Below the pieces are notes generated by a model that was not told the DNA's origin, did no database searches, and saw only the letters and a program-made list of their open reading frames with translations. A stretch of 64,000 bases of DNA, taken from positions 1,831,248 to 1,895,247 of the forward strand of contig NZ_KI669560.1 in the NCBI RefSeq assembly GCF_000508085.1. The letters run 5' to 3'. The DNA is from Sediminibacterium sp. C3 (GTDB taxonomy: Bacteria > Bacteroidota > Bacteroidia > Chitinophagales > Chitinophagaceae). A program made the translations under genes and the position numbers. The stretch's first letter is position 1, and every line of letters starts with the position of its first letter. Below are positions 27,582 to 36,287 of this stretch, one piece after another.

Positions 27582-28139
27582 TTATTTATTGCGCATCAGT
27601 TTAGGCCCGTACCAGAGCCAGAAACCCGTTATGGTAAATACAATCAGGGCCAATCCCATAATTAAGGTATAGAACAGTTTAAAATAGCCATCCCATCCTA
27701 AATAATAGTCGATAATAGAACCGTCGTGTATTTTTTCTATATAATCTGCTCTTCTTTTTTCTATAAATAAAAGATGGCCTGTTTTTCCATCCAGCTGAAG
27801 CCCGGTAAAATGATCTTTAAAAGTAAATTTTACCATTCCCTTGTCTTTTCTAATGTCAATCCGGTCAACTTCTGTAGAAAGGGTGGGGGAAACAGAATCT
27901 CTTAAATAGTTACAGGCGTTTTTATGTAAACTATCCAGGCTAATCCATTCGGCTAAATTATCGGACTGACCCTTGTAGGTCTCGGCCATAATGAGTCCCC
28001 CGCTGTTTTTTTTCCATCCCAGTAAAATGCCGCTAAGACCTACAATAAAGAAAAAGGCAAATAGCAAAATACCTGTAATGCGGTGTATTTTTCTGAAATC
28101 CCTCAGCGTTTTAGCTTGTGCCTGTCTTTTTAATTTCAT
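27582..28139 (-). CDS. PepSY-associated TM helix protein
   Basis: About 185 residues: an N-terminal helix (IHRITGILLFAFFFIVGLSGILLGWKK), a periplasmic domain of about 110 residues with the PepSY-like LDGKTGHLLFIEKRR, and a C-terminal helix followed by GFWLWYGPKLM. This is the short form of the PepSY_TM family, whose larger members are linked to ferric-siderophore reduction. The ATG at 28139 is preferred to a TTG at 28145. It overlaps the end of the GNAT gene by 29 bp, so it is in the same operon. Confidence 0.75.
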   Translation of the reverse strand: MKLKRQAQAKTLRDFRKIHRITGILLFAFFFIVGLSGILLGWKKNSGGLIMAETYKGQSDNLAEWISLDSLHKNACNYLRDSVSPTLSTEVDRIDIRKDKGMVKFTFKDHFTGLQLDGKTGHLLFIEKRRADYIEKIHDGSIIDYYLGWDGYFKLFYTLIMGLALIVFTITGFWLWYGPKLMRNK

Positions 28140-28635
28140 ATTCAAAATTTAAACGATCCGGTTCTCCATAATAAGGCATTACCAATTCTCTGATTTTCTT
28201 GGCTCCCAGTTTTTCAATGGCTTTTTGAGAACGATAATTCTCGGCACCAATAAAAAAGTGAACGCTGTTGACCAATTGAAAGGCATAGTGAATCATTAAT
28301 TCTTTTACGGCTTTGTTAAATGATTTACCCCAATATTTTCGGGCAAAAAATGTGTAGCCGATTTCAACGTAACTGGCATCTGCATCGTAATTGTAAAATC
28401 TGCTGCTTCCAATCGCTTCTCCGGTTTGTGTATCTCTGATAATAAATGCTCCTTTTGACTGAATGGCCCCTTCAAAAAAATTAAGAAATACATTTCTTTG
28501 GTATCGGTTTTTATTGGGATGTTGTTCCCATATCAATGGGTCAGATGCTACTGAATATAGCTCTTCAAAATCAGCTTCCTTTAATGGAATCAAACAAACT
28601 TTTTCATTTTTTAAATCAGTGGGTTGCCAGTTCAT
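28111..28635 (-). CDS. RimJ/RimL-type GNAT acetyltransferase
   Basis: A 174-residue acetyl-CoA-dependent N-acetyltransferase. The sheet-forming YVEIGYTFFARKYWGKSFNKAVKELMIHYAF segment carries the acetyl-CoA loop, in a divergent form of Q/RxxGxG/A. The later ENYRSQKAIEKLGAKKIRE segment is typical of RimJ/RimL relatives. The substrate is unknown. Its start overlaps the end of the CLC gene by 20 bp and its end overlaps the PepSY gene, so the CLC, GNAT, PepSY and probably Na/Pi genes form one operon. Confidence 0.82.
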   Translation of the reverse strand: MNWQPTDLKNEKVCLIPLKEADFEELYSVASDPLIWEQHPNKNRYQRNVFLNFFEGAIQSKGAFIIRDTQTGEAIGSSRFYNYDADASYVEIGYTFFARKYWGKSFNKAVKELMIHYAFQLVNSVHFFIGAENYRSQKAIEKLGAKKIRELVMPYYGEPDRLNFEYEIKKTGTS

Positions 28636-29815
28636 TGCTATTCAATTGATATATGGAGTTCTTACCTGCTGTTTTGTTTGAAATTATGGATATTAATAAC
28701 GCGAAAGGTAAAAAACCGATGCCAAATAGTTCAGCAGCCAAAATTGCAGCAGTTATCGGCGACTTTGCTGCAGCTCCAAATACAGCTACCATGCCCATTC
28801 CGGCAAGGTATGCTGGAGAAAGCGGTATATAAATACTTAGTGCACTTCCTAATGTGGCCCCTATAAAAAATAGCGGAGTAACTTCTCCTCCCTTAAATCC
28901 GGATTGTATGGTGATAACGGTTAATGCTATTTTCAGAATGAATATTTGCATAGGTGCCGCTTCATTGAAACTATTGATGATAGATGGGATTCCCAGACCA
29001 GCCAGACTGTAATATGGGCTAAATAAAAGGAAACAGGAAACAATGGTTCCTCCCAGTACTACCCGTGTGTATTTATTGGTCAGACATTTTTGATTGAAGC
29101 TGGCTGTTCTTTTCATCAGGTATTTAAATAACCAGGCGGATAGTCCGAAAATAATTCCAGCCAGGATGTTCCATAACAAAGGATTAGGAGGAGTCTTGAA
29201 AGTCAATGGTATTGAATAAAGCGTATGTTCTATGCCCAGACTTCTGGTAGTCCAGTCTGCAAGGAATGAACAAATAATAACAGGCGCTAACGCAGATATT
29301 TTTTTTGGCAGGAATGATTCCCATTCAAAGGCAAATATGATTCCGGCAACGGGCGTTCCAAATACAGCACCAAAACCAGCTGCTACTGCGGATCTTAAAA
29401 AAATGCTTTCTTCTTCAGGTGAAAGATTAAACCAATGGAAGAGAGGAGAGGACAGTGAAGCAGATAGCTGCAATGCTGTGCCTTCTCTCCCTGCAGAGCC
29501 CCCCATCAAATGGGTGATCAATGTACCCATTAATACCAGCGGGGCCATCAATAGTGAAATGGGTTTTCCGCTTTGTTTTTTTATTCTGGCTAATATCCAT
29601 TTGTTTCCGCTTTCGGCATTTCTGCATAAAAGATTGTAGGAGCAAACGCAGATTAAACCACCCAAAGGTAAAAGGCAGATTATCCATGGGTTCCCGGTTC
29701 TAAAATTGGTAACAATATCCAGGGTGTATAAAAAAAAAGCGGATGATAAACCCGCTAGTAAGGACACTACAAGTATAAGTGTGCTGTATTTTATTAAATA
29801 CCTGATATTAATCAT
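28616..29815 (-). CDS. CLC-family anion channel/antiporter
   Basis: A 399-residue CLC protein with about ten hydrophobic helices and no cytosolic CBS domains. The second anion-pathway motif is GGSAGREGTALQ, where the glutamate is the gating/proton residue. The usual first motif GSGIPE is not recognisable; the corresponding region reads AESGNKWILARI. The THLMGGSAGREGT context reminds me of the fluoride-exporting CLC-F clade, but this is from memory and not proven. It is the first gene of its operon, divergent from the YdcH-like gene by 50 bp. No fluoride riboswitch is visible upstream. Confidence 0.85.
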   Translation of the reverse strand: MINIRYLIKYSTLILVVSLLAGLSSAFFLYTLDIVTNFRTGNPWIICLLPLGGLICVCSYNLLCRNAESGNKWILARIKKQSGKPISLLMAPLVLMGTLITHLMGGSAGREGTALQLSASLSSPLFHWFNLSPEEESIFLRSAVAAGFGAVFGTPVAGIIFAFEWESFLPKKISALAPVIICSFLADWTTRSLGIEHTLYSIPLTFKTPPNPLLWNILAGIIFGLSAWLFKYLMKRTASFNQKCLTNKYTRVVLGGTIVSCFLLFSPYYSLAGLGIPSIINSFNEAAPMQIFILKIALTVITIQSGFKGGEVTPLFFIGATLGSALSIYIPLSPAYLAGMGMVAVFGAAAKSPITAAILAAELFGIGFLPFALLISIISNKTAGKNSIYQLNSNELATH

Positions 29816-29865
29816 TTTTTAAAAAGGGTGCTGTTGCTAACTTTAATCTATAAAATTACAACAAT

Positions 29866-30096
29866 ATGGAAAAACACGATTTGCACCATGAATTCCCTGA
29901 ATTTGATGCTAAAATCTCTGAATTAAAAGTAGCAGATGCGCATTTTAAAAAATTATCGGATCAGTACGATGAAGTAAATCATTCAATACATAGAATTGAA
30001 TCTGGAGTAGAAAATCATGCTGATGAAGTATTGACTGAGTTAAGAAAAAAAAGACTTCATTTGAAGGATGATATATATGCTTTGTTAAGTAAATAA
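29866..30096 (+). CDS. YdcH/DUF465-like small helical protein
   Basis: A 76-residue, highly charged, all-helical protein. The HEFPEFDAKISELKVADAHFKKLSDQYDEVNHSIHRIE pattern and the ending LRKKRLHLKDDIYALL are typical of DUF465 (YdcH), short coiled-coil proteins of unknown role. It starts 50 bp from the divergent CLC gene. TAACTTTA at 29838-29845 could be a weak -7 box. It stands alone ahead of the convergent histidine kinase gene. Confidence 0.82.
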   Translation: MEKHDLHHEFPEFDAKISELKVADAHFKKLSDQYDEVNHSIHRIESGVENHADEVLTELRKKRLHLKDDIYALLSK

Positions 30097-30121
30097 AACA
30101 TTCAATTTCAAGTTTAACTGA

Positions 30122-32188
30122 TTAGGATAAGGGTAGTGCTACAATAAAAGTGCTACCCTTTCCTTCTTTGCTTTTTACACAGATTTTGCCATCGTGTGCT
30201 TCTACAATCTTCTTACAGATATTTAATCCCAGACCGTAAGATTTTTCACCTTCCGTTCCTTTTCGTTTCCCGGATTTTGATATGTTGAATATCTCGGGAA
30301 GCAGTTTTTCCGGTATCCCAATGCCTTCATCTTTTATTTCTATGATGGCCTGATTGTCTTTTATCTGTAAGGAAAGTTTGATGCTAGTATCCCTTTTACT
30401 GAATTTAACGGAGTTGGTTACCAGATTAAAAACCACTCTTTTCATTTTTTCTGGATTCATAGGTACGCTGATATCCTTGTCTAAATACTGAACCGTTAAT
30501 TGTTGATTTTTTTCTTTGACTTTGATATCTAATATGGCTGCGCAATCATTTATAAACTCATTGAGTAAAGTAGGTTCCTTTTCTATATTACTGCTCGAAA
30601 TATCTGCAGTCGCCATGATTTCTGAGATAAGCGTCAGCGAGCTATTACAAGCAGATTTTATCATTTCCAGGTATTCTTTCTTCTGCTCTTCGTTTTCCTC
30701 CGTCATAATGATTTCAACCATGGTAGGGATGGAGGCAACCGGTGTTCTTAAGTCATGAGCTACCAGTTTCAGAATGCTGTCTTTTTCACCCAGTGTTTTT
30801 TGCAACGCCCCCATGGCAATTTCCAGTTGTTCGTTCTGAGAATGAACGGTCTCATTCAATTCTTTTAATTTTTTTACGTGCCTTTTTGATAAAATCCAGT
30901 TCCTGGCCAATACAATACTGAGTAATATGATGAAGGCTAATACAGCCAATGACATTAATAAATAAGCGCGGGAAATTTCATTTTCCTTTCTGGCAATCTG
31001 CAGCTGATTTTCCTGTTCCAGCAGTTCAAGCTGTTTATTTATATCAACTTCGTAAATTTTTTTAGTCAGCTTTTCCTCTTCTTCAAATAAGTGCTGGTAT
31101 TTTGATAAATGATAGTAGGCCTTGTTGGGGTCGTCTGTCAATTCATAATATTTCCAGGAAAGTTTATGCCATTTAATTTCTCCCTTTTGATTGGGCGTTT
31201 TGTTCAGGGAGAGTCTGATTTCTTTCAGGGCATTTTCCAAATCAGTTATTCTTTCTGTTTCCTGATACAGTTCAGCCAGTTTTAAATAACTATGCTGTGC
31301 ATCCATGGTTTCCCCGCCTTTTTTAAAATTTATCTGAATACTTTTTTTATAAAGGCTTTCGGCTTCTTTCAGGTTCCCTTTTTTACGAAAAACGTCTCCC
31401 ATATTTCCGTATAATACCCCTTTTGCCATTTCATCATAAAACTGAGTAGATGTATCCTGCTGTTGGTGGTTACTAATGAAATTCAGTGCTTTATTATAGT
31501 AGAAGCTTGCGCTGTCATAATTCCCCAGCATATAAAAGCTAAGGGCAATATTATTCATCAACTCCTGTTTTCTGTAATAACTGGCATATTCTTTTCCTTC
31601 ATCGCACAGTTCAGCATCTTCAAGACTTCTTCTAAAACTGTAGGCTGCTTCTTTGAACTTTTTCTGTTTGTAAAGAATCATTCCTAGCCGATAATTGTAT
31701 TCCTTCTGAGAGCAGAAGTCGGTTTGTGTAGATTTGAACTGCCTTGCTTTGTAATAAAAAGTATAGGCTTCATTAAATAAATTGCTGGCATATAAAGCAT
31801 CTCCCTTTGTATAATAGGCCATAGCAAACGCATTAGGATATTGATCAGGAGAAAGCTTATTCAATAATAATAAGACCGAATCCGCATATAAGATGGCAGA
31901 ATCGCCTTTTTGCAGATAATAACAATAATAGGATGATTTATAACGATAGTAATGACCTTTCTGCTCGTCTGATAATTGCATTTTTCGAACAAGAGAGTCA
32001 ATAAAAAGGCTTTCTTCCCTTTTATCTGTCACTTGTTGTTTGCTGATTAAACTGATATTAGAGTCTATAAAGCTCCCTTTTGTACTCCAGTCATTGTGGG
32101 TATCGGGCTGTTTACATCCCCAGATGATAAGCACAACCAATAATGCTGTAATGAAAGAGTTCATTTTCATTGGTAACCTGATTTTCAT
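30122..32188 (-). CDS. TPR-containing lipoprotein sensor histidine kinase
   Basis: 688 residues. The N-terminus has a lipoprotein-like signal with WGC (Cys at about 25). A region of tetratricopeptide repeats follows (about 60-380), then one transmembrane helix (about 405-425) and a coiled coil. The kinase part has an H-box (LVAHDLRTPVAS), N-box (NLVTNSVKFS), G1 (DEGIGIP) and G2 (GLGLNICKKI). It therefore senses something in the periplasm through the TPR domain and autophosphorylates in the cytoplasm. There is no receiver domain and no response regulator next to it, so its partner is elsewhere. A start at 32170 (MKMNSF) is an alternative. Confidence 0.9.
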   Translation of the reverse strand: MKIRLPMKMNSFITALLVVLIIWGCKQPDTHNDWSTKGSFIDSNISLISKQQVTDKREESLFIDSLVRKMQLSDEQKGHYYRYKSSYYCYYLQKGDSAILYADSVLLLLNKLSPDQYPNAFAMAYYTKGDALYASNLFNEAYTFYYKARQFKSTQTDFCSQKEYNYRLGMILYKQKKFKEAAYSFRRSLEDAELCDEGKEYASYYRKQELMNNIALSFYMLGNYDSASFYYNKALNFISNHQQQDTSTQFYDEMAKGVLYGNMGDVFRKKGNLKEAESLYKKSIQINFKKGGETMDAQHSYLKLAELYQETERITDLENALKEIRLSLNKTPNQKGEIKWHKLSWKYYELTDDPNKAYYHLSKYQHLFEEEEKLTKKIYEVDINKQLELLEQENQLQIARKENEISRAYLLMSLAVLAFIILLSIVLARNWILSKRHVKKLKELNETVHSQNEQLEIAMGALQKTLGEKDSILKLVAHDLRTPVASIPTMVEIIMTEENEEQKKEYLEMIKSACNSSLTLISEIMATADISSSNIEKEPTLLNEFINDCAAILDIKVKEKNQQLTVQYLDKDISVPMNPEKMKRVVFNLVTNSVKFSKRDTSIKLSLQIKDNQAIIEIKDEGIGIPEKLLPEIFNISKSGKRKGTEGEKSYGLGLNICKKIVEAHDGKICVKSKEGKGSTFIVALPLS

Positions 32189-32302
32189 TTTGGCTGAGGG
32201 GTATACAATATTAAAAAAATTAATTCAAGAATTGGTGCCTGGAAAAATGATTATTGTCATAAAAGCATGGGTAGCAAAGTCCTGTTGAGTCAGTGGGAAA
32301 AT

Positions 32303-32330
32303 AAAAAAGGCTCCACTCGGAGCCTTTTTT
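32303..32330 (-). terminator. Terminator of ahcY
   Basis: A perfect 12-bp stem (AAAAAAGGCTCC at 32303-32314, complement at 32319-32330) with the 4-base loop ACTC. Both strands carry a T6 run, so it can stop transcription in either direction; it lies 30 bp beyond the ahcY stop. Confidence 0.85.
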
Positions 32331-32360
32331 GTAAGAAACAGATCATATCTGCAGATTCAA

Positions 32361-33686
32361 TTAGTAACGGTACATATCAGACTTGAAAGGACCATTTTTG
32401 CTGATACCTAAGTAAGCAGCCTGCTCGTCTGTTAACTCATCTAATTGCGCACCTACTTTTGCAAGGTGTAAACGGGCAACTTTCTCATCCAGGTGCTTAG
32501 GAAGAACGTACACTTTGTTCTCGTAGTTTTTGTGGTTCTGCCACAATTCAATCTGAGCCAAAGTCTGGTTACAGAAGGAGTTACTCATTACAAATGAAGG
32601 GTGACCCGTTGCACAACCAAGGTTCACCAAACGACCTTCAGCCAATACAATCACGTCTTTGCCTTCAATATTATACAAATCTACCTGAGGCTTAATGGTA
32701 TCTTTTGTATGACCATAGTTTGCATTTAGCCAGGCCATATCAATTTCAATATCGAAGTGTCCGATATTACATACGATTGCTTTGTCCTTCATCAGGCGGA
32801 AATGCTTTTCAGTGATTAAGTCTCTGCAACCAGAAGCAGTTACAATGATATCAGCTTCAGTAACAGCAGCAGCCATTGGCTTCACTTCAAATCCATCCAT
32901 AGCAGCCTGTAAAGCACAGATAGGATCAATTTCAGTTACAATAACACGGCAACCAGCACCACGCAATGAAAGCGCAGAACCTTTACCTACGTCACCATAA
33001 CCACCAACAACGGCCACTTTACCAGCCATCATTACATCAGTAGCACGACGGATTGCGTCCACTAAAGACTCCTGACAACCGTATTTGTTATCAAATTTAG
33101 ATTTGGTTACAGAATCGTTTACGTTGATAGCAGGAATAGGTAAAGTGCCTTTTGCCATACGCTCGTATAAACGGTGAACCCCTGTAGTGGTTTCTTCAGA
33201 AAGCCCCTTGATATTGGCAATCAATTCAGGGTACTTGTCAAATACCATATTGGTTAAGTCGCCACCATCATCCAGAATCATATTCAATGGACGATCGGCA
33301 CCGCCGAAGAACAAAGTTTGTTCAATACACCAATCAGCTTCTTCCTGGGTTTGGCCTTTCCAGGCAAAAACACCAATACCTGCAGCAGCAATGGCAGCAG
33401 CAGCCTGATCTTGTGTAGAGAAGATATTACAAGAGCTCCATTTTACTTCGGCACCCAATGCCACTAAAGTTTCAATTAGTACGGCAGTCTGGATAGTCAT
33501 GTGAAGACATCCGGCAATTCTTGCTCCTTTTAAAGGCTGAGAAGCACCGTATTCTGCGCGTAAAGACATAAGTCCTGGCATTTCGGCTTCTGCTAAACGG
33601 ATTTCCTTGCGACCCCAATCAGCTAGGCTGATATCAGCCACTTTGTATGGAAGGCTGAAGTCAATGGTAGATGTTAATGTAGACAT
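32361..33686 (-). CDS. ahcY: Adenosylhomocysteinase
   Basis: A 441-residue NAD-dependent S-adenosylhomocysteine hydrolase, which splits SAH into adenosine and homocysteine and so relieves inhibition of methyltransferases. The substrate part contains [16 protein letters not shown] and [15 protein letters not shown]. The NAD loop is [11 protein letters not shown], and the C-terminus [10 protein letters not shown] is the expected conserved end. It is divergent from an Lrp/AsnC regulator across 117 bp and has its own terminator. Confidence 0.97.
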   Translation of the reverse strand: MSTLTSTIDFSLPYKVADISLADWGRKEIRLAEAEMPGLMSLRAEYGASQPLKGARIAGCLHMTIQTAVLIETLVALGAEVKWSSCNIFSTQDQAAAAIAAAGIGVFAWKGQTQEEADWCIEQTLFFGGADRPLNMILDDGGDLTNMVFDKYPELIANIKGLSEETTTGVHRLYERMAKGTLPIPAINVNDSVTKSKFDNKYGCQESLVDAIRRATDVMMAGKVAVVGGYGDVGKGSALSLRGAGCRVIVTEIDPICALQAAMDGFEVKPMAAAVTEADIIVTASGCRDLITEKHFRLMKDKAIVCNIGHFDIEIDMAWLNANYGHTKDTIKPQVDLYNIEGKDVIVLAEGRLVNLGCATGHPSFVMSNSFCNQTLAQIELWQNHKNYENKVYVLPKHLDEKVARLHLAKVGAQLDELTDEQAAYLGISKNGPFKSDMYRY

Positions 33687-33705
33687 AATAGAATTTTATT
33701 GGTTG

Positions 33706-33713
33706 CAAAGCTA
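33706..33713 (-). promoter_or_regulatory. Candidate -7 promoter box of ahcY
   Basis: Read on the minus strand this is TAGCTTTG, a match to the Bacteroidota TAnnTTTG consensus, 19 bp before the ahcY ATG. No convincing -33 TTG is seen, so confidence is limited. Confidence 0.4.
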
Positions 33714-33803
33714 ATTTTAAAGAATAAAAGCGCATAATTATTTGTAAGAATAGAATAAATATCTATTTAATAGCTAATTTGCAGTATATAATAGCAGAAT
33801 AAC

Positions 33804-34301
33804 ATGCCTAAAGTCCTTAAAAAAGCCGAATCCACTGTTTCTTTTTCACTGGACGCCAAAGACCTGGCGATTCTTAAGTTGTTACAGCACAATGCAAGGG
33901 CAACGGTAAAAGAAATAGCCGATCAGGTTCACCTGAGTACCACCCCGGTTCATGAGCGTATTAAAAGAATGGAAGAAGCCGGGGTAATTAAGCAGTATGC
34001 AACATTGGTGGATCATACGAAAGTGAAGAAGGGATTGATGGTTATTTGTTATGTTTCTTTAAAACAACACGATAAGATAGCCGGGGGGAAATTCATCAAA
34101 CGCATACAGGAAATGCATGAAGTAATTGAGTGTTACAATATTTCAGGGGAGTTTGATTTTATGCTGAAAGTGGTTGCAGAAAGTATGGATGACTATTATC
34201 ATTTTCACGTTAACAAATTGTCCCAGGCAGAAAATATTGGTCATGTACAATCGGTTTTTGTAATGGGCGTAATTAAACAAACCCATGTATTGGTACATTG
34301 A
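33804..34301 (+). CDS. Lrp/AsnC family transcriptional regulator
   Basis: A 165-residue regulator. The N-terminal winged HTH (about 18-70) includes LLQHNARATVKEIADQVHLSTTPVHERIKRMEEAGVI. The C-terminal RAM ligand-binding domain includes VIECYNISGEFDFMLKVV, the usual amino-acid pocket region. It is divergent from ahcY, so control of the shared 117-bp region and of sulfur amino-acid metabolism is plausible but inferred. selO follows closely on the same strand. Confidence 0.92.
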   Translation: MPKVLKKAESTVSFSLDAKDLAILKLLQHNARATVKEIADQVHLSTTPVHERIKRMEEAGVIKQYATLVDHTKVKKGLMVICYVSLKQHDKIAGGKFIKRIQEMHEVIECYNISGEFDFMLKVVAESMDDYYHFHVNKLSQAENIGHVQSVFVMGVIKQTHVLVH

Positions 34302-34330
34302 TTGGTTATTTTTGTAAAAACGAATTAATA

Positions 34331-35785
34331 TTGGATTCTCTATTTCATTTCAATCATAGTTATCAATCGCTAGGAGAGGCATTTTTTAAAAAAGTGTTGC
34401 CCACGCCTGTGGGGGCTCCGGCCTTGCTTTTATTTAATCATTCGCTTGCCCTTGAGCTTGGAATAAATCAGGAACTAAATCAATCGGTACTTGCAGCCAT
34501 TTTAAGTGGGAATCAATTAGCTGCTGGTTCAACACCCATTGCACAGGCTTATGCCGGCCATCAGTTTGGTTATTTTACCATGCTGGGCGATGGGAGGGCG
34601 ATACTGTTGGGAGAGCATATCAGTCCTGACGGTAAAAGATGGGATATACAGCTAAAAGGAGCAGGGCCAACACCCTATTCCAGGAGAGGAGACGGCAGGG
34701 CAACTTTACGTGCTATGTTAAGGGAATACCTGATTAGCGAAGCCATGCATGGTCTGGGTATTCCCAGTTCCAGAAGTCTTGCTGTGGTAACTACCGGAGA
34801 AAAAGTTTTTAGGGAAGAAATACAAGCCGGTGCCGTTTTAACGCGTATCATGAAAAGCCATATCCGAGTAGGCACTTTTGAATATGCGCGACAGTTTTTG
34901 AAAACAGAAGACCTGGAGAAACTAACCCTGTATACTTTGGAGAGACATTATCCTGATGTGAAGGTTGAACAGAATGCAGCCCTGACTTTACTGGAACAGG
35001 TGCTGCATCAACAAGCCCGTTTGATTGCCAACTGGATGCGTGTAGGTTTTATTCATGGGGTAATGAATACCGACAATATGTCGATTGCAGGGGAGACTTT
35101 TGATTACGGACCCTGTGCGTTTCTGAACAGTTATGATCCCACCAAAGCCTTTAGCTCCATAGATACCAATGGTCGTTATGCTTTTGGTAACCAACCAAAT
35201 ATTGCGCACTGGAACCTGAGTTGTCTGGCCAACGCATTGCTTCCTATTATTCATTCCGATACTGATACAGCAGTGAAAATGGCTACAGAAGTGTTGAATC
35301 AGTTTCCTTCTTTGTACACACAATTGTATACAGCCACCATGGCTGCAAAAATCGGGTTTGATGAAAAGAGTATTTCCAACGAAGTAATTGATTTGCTGAA
35401 AGAACTTATGCAATGGATGCAGAAGGAACAGGCAGATTATACCAATACCTTTTTAACCATTCAAGGCACACTGTTGCCATCAGGAACTTACAATGGCAAT
35501 AGCTTTGAATCATGGATGGAGAAGCGCAATTCTCTTTTATCCGTTGCAGGAATAAATGTAGATAAGGCTAAGCTAATGATGCATCAGCAGAATCCGTTAC
35601 TCATCCCAAGAAACCACAGGGTAGAAGAAGCGCTGGATGCAGTGGTAGCAAACAACGACTTGCGGCCATTTAATCAACTCTTGCAGGCGGTTCAGCATCC
35701 TTATGATCCCGCGGCCGATTATAGTGCATTTCAGGAGCCACCTGTTAATGGGGATGGTTTTTATGCCACTTACTGTGGTACGTAA
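34331..35785 (+). CDS. selO: SelO/YdiU family protein adenylyltransferase
   Basis: About 484 residues of the SelO pseudokinase family, which transfers AMP to Ser, Thr or Tyr of target proteins and is linked to redox stress. Clear family blocks are GGxPIAQAYAGHQFGYF-like AYAGHQFGYFTMLGDGRA, QLKGAGPTPYSRRGDGRA, FIHGVMNTDNMSIAGETFDYGPCAFL (metal-binding N and D), and the conserved C-terminus YATYCGT. A TTG at 34331 is the likely start (LDSLFHFNHSYQSL); another TTG at 34298 overlaps the lrp stop. It converges on a GNAT gene 7 bp away. Confidence 0.9.
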   Translation: MDSLFHFNHSYQSLGEAFFKKVLPTPVGAPALLLFNHSLALELGINQELNQSVLAAILSGNQLAAGSTPIAQAYAGHQFGYFTMLGDGRAILLGEHISPDGKRWDIQLKGAGPTPYSRRGDGRATLRAMLREYLISEAMHGLGIPSSRSLAVVTTGEKVFREEIQAGAVLTRIMKSHIRVGTFEYARQFLKTEDLEKLTLYTLERHYPDVKVEQNAALTLLEQVLHQQARLIANWMRVGFIHGVMNTDNMSIAGETFDYGPCAFLNSYDPTKAFSSIDTNGRYAFGNQPNIAHWNLSCLANALLPIIHSDTDTAVKMATEVLNQFPSLYTQLYTATMAAKIGFDEKSISNEVIDLLKELMQWMQKEQADYTNTFLTIQGTLLPSGTYNGNSFESWMEKRNSLLSVAGINVDKAKLMMHQQNPLLIPRNHRVEEALDAVVANNDLRPFNQLLQAVQHPYDPAADYSAFQEPPVNGDGFYATYCGT

Positions 35786-35792
35786 ACAATAT

Positions 35793-36287
35793 TTATGTGA
35801 GCGAAATTCCCATAACATAATCGTCCATTACAAAACCATGGTCTAATTCAAAAACTTTTTCGCTTTGAATGGTTAGTCCCTGGCTTTTGTAAAAAGCAAT
35901 GGCTGTATTCTGTTTGTTTACCTGAAGGATTAATTCTTTCCCGCCCTTTTGCTTAGCATATGCTTTTACTGCATTCAGCAAAGCTTTGCCTGTTCCTGTT
36001 TTGTGTGCACTGGGCAGTACGTATAATTTATTGAGTTTAAATACACCATTGTTTTCATCTGAAACGGAAGCAAAACCCATGACTGCATTTTCTTTCTCTT
36101 CTGATTCAGATAAAAAAAACTGATGTCCCTTACTCATTTGCTGCACCAGGGATTCTGTGCTGTACATCATGTCTAACATATACCGGATTTGTTCTTCCGA
36201 TATAATGCTTCCATAAGTAGAAGGCCAGGTTTGGTATGCTATTTCCTGAATAACAGGGATATCGTCTAATGTGGCTATTCTGATCAT
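35793..36287 (-). CDS. GNAT family N-acetyltransferase
   Basis: A 164-residue GNAT enzyme. It starts MIRIATLDDIPVIQEIAYQTW. The core strand LNKLYVLPSAHKTGTGKALLNAV carries the acetyl-CoA-binding GTGKAL loop, and the C-terminal NTAIAFYKSQGL is typical. Its ATG overlaps the valS TGA (ATGA), so it is translationally coupled to valS. The substrate is unknown. Confidence 0.88.
   Translation of the reverse strand: MIRIATLDDIPVIQEIAYQTWPSTYGSIISEEQIRYMLDMMYSTESLVQQMSKGHQFFLSESEEKENAVMGFASVSDENNGVFKLNKLYVLPSAHKTGTGKALLNAVKAYAKQKGGKELILQVNKQNTAIAFYKSQGLTIQSEKVFELDHGFVMDDYVMGISLT

Noticed and set aside
29816..29865. Fluoride riboswitch between the CLC gene and the YdcH-like gene
   Set aside because: The gap is only 50 bp and lacks the conserved riboswitch core.
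34298..34330. Upstream TTG start for selO overlapping the regulator stop
   Set aside because: The extra residues (MIGYFCKNELI) do not look like a SelO start; the TTG at 34331 fits better, though this is not certain.
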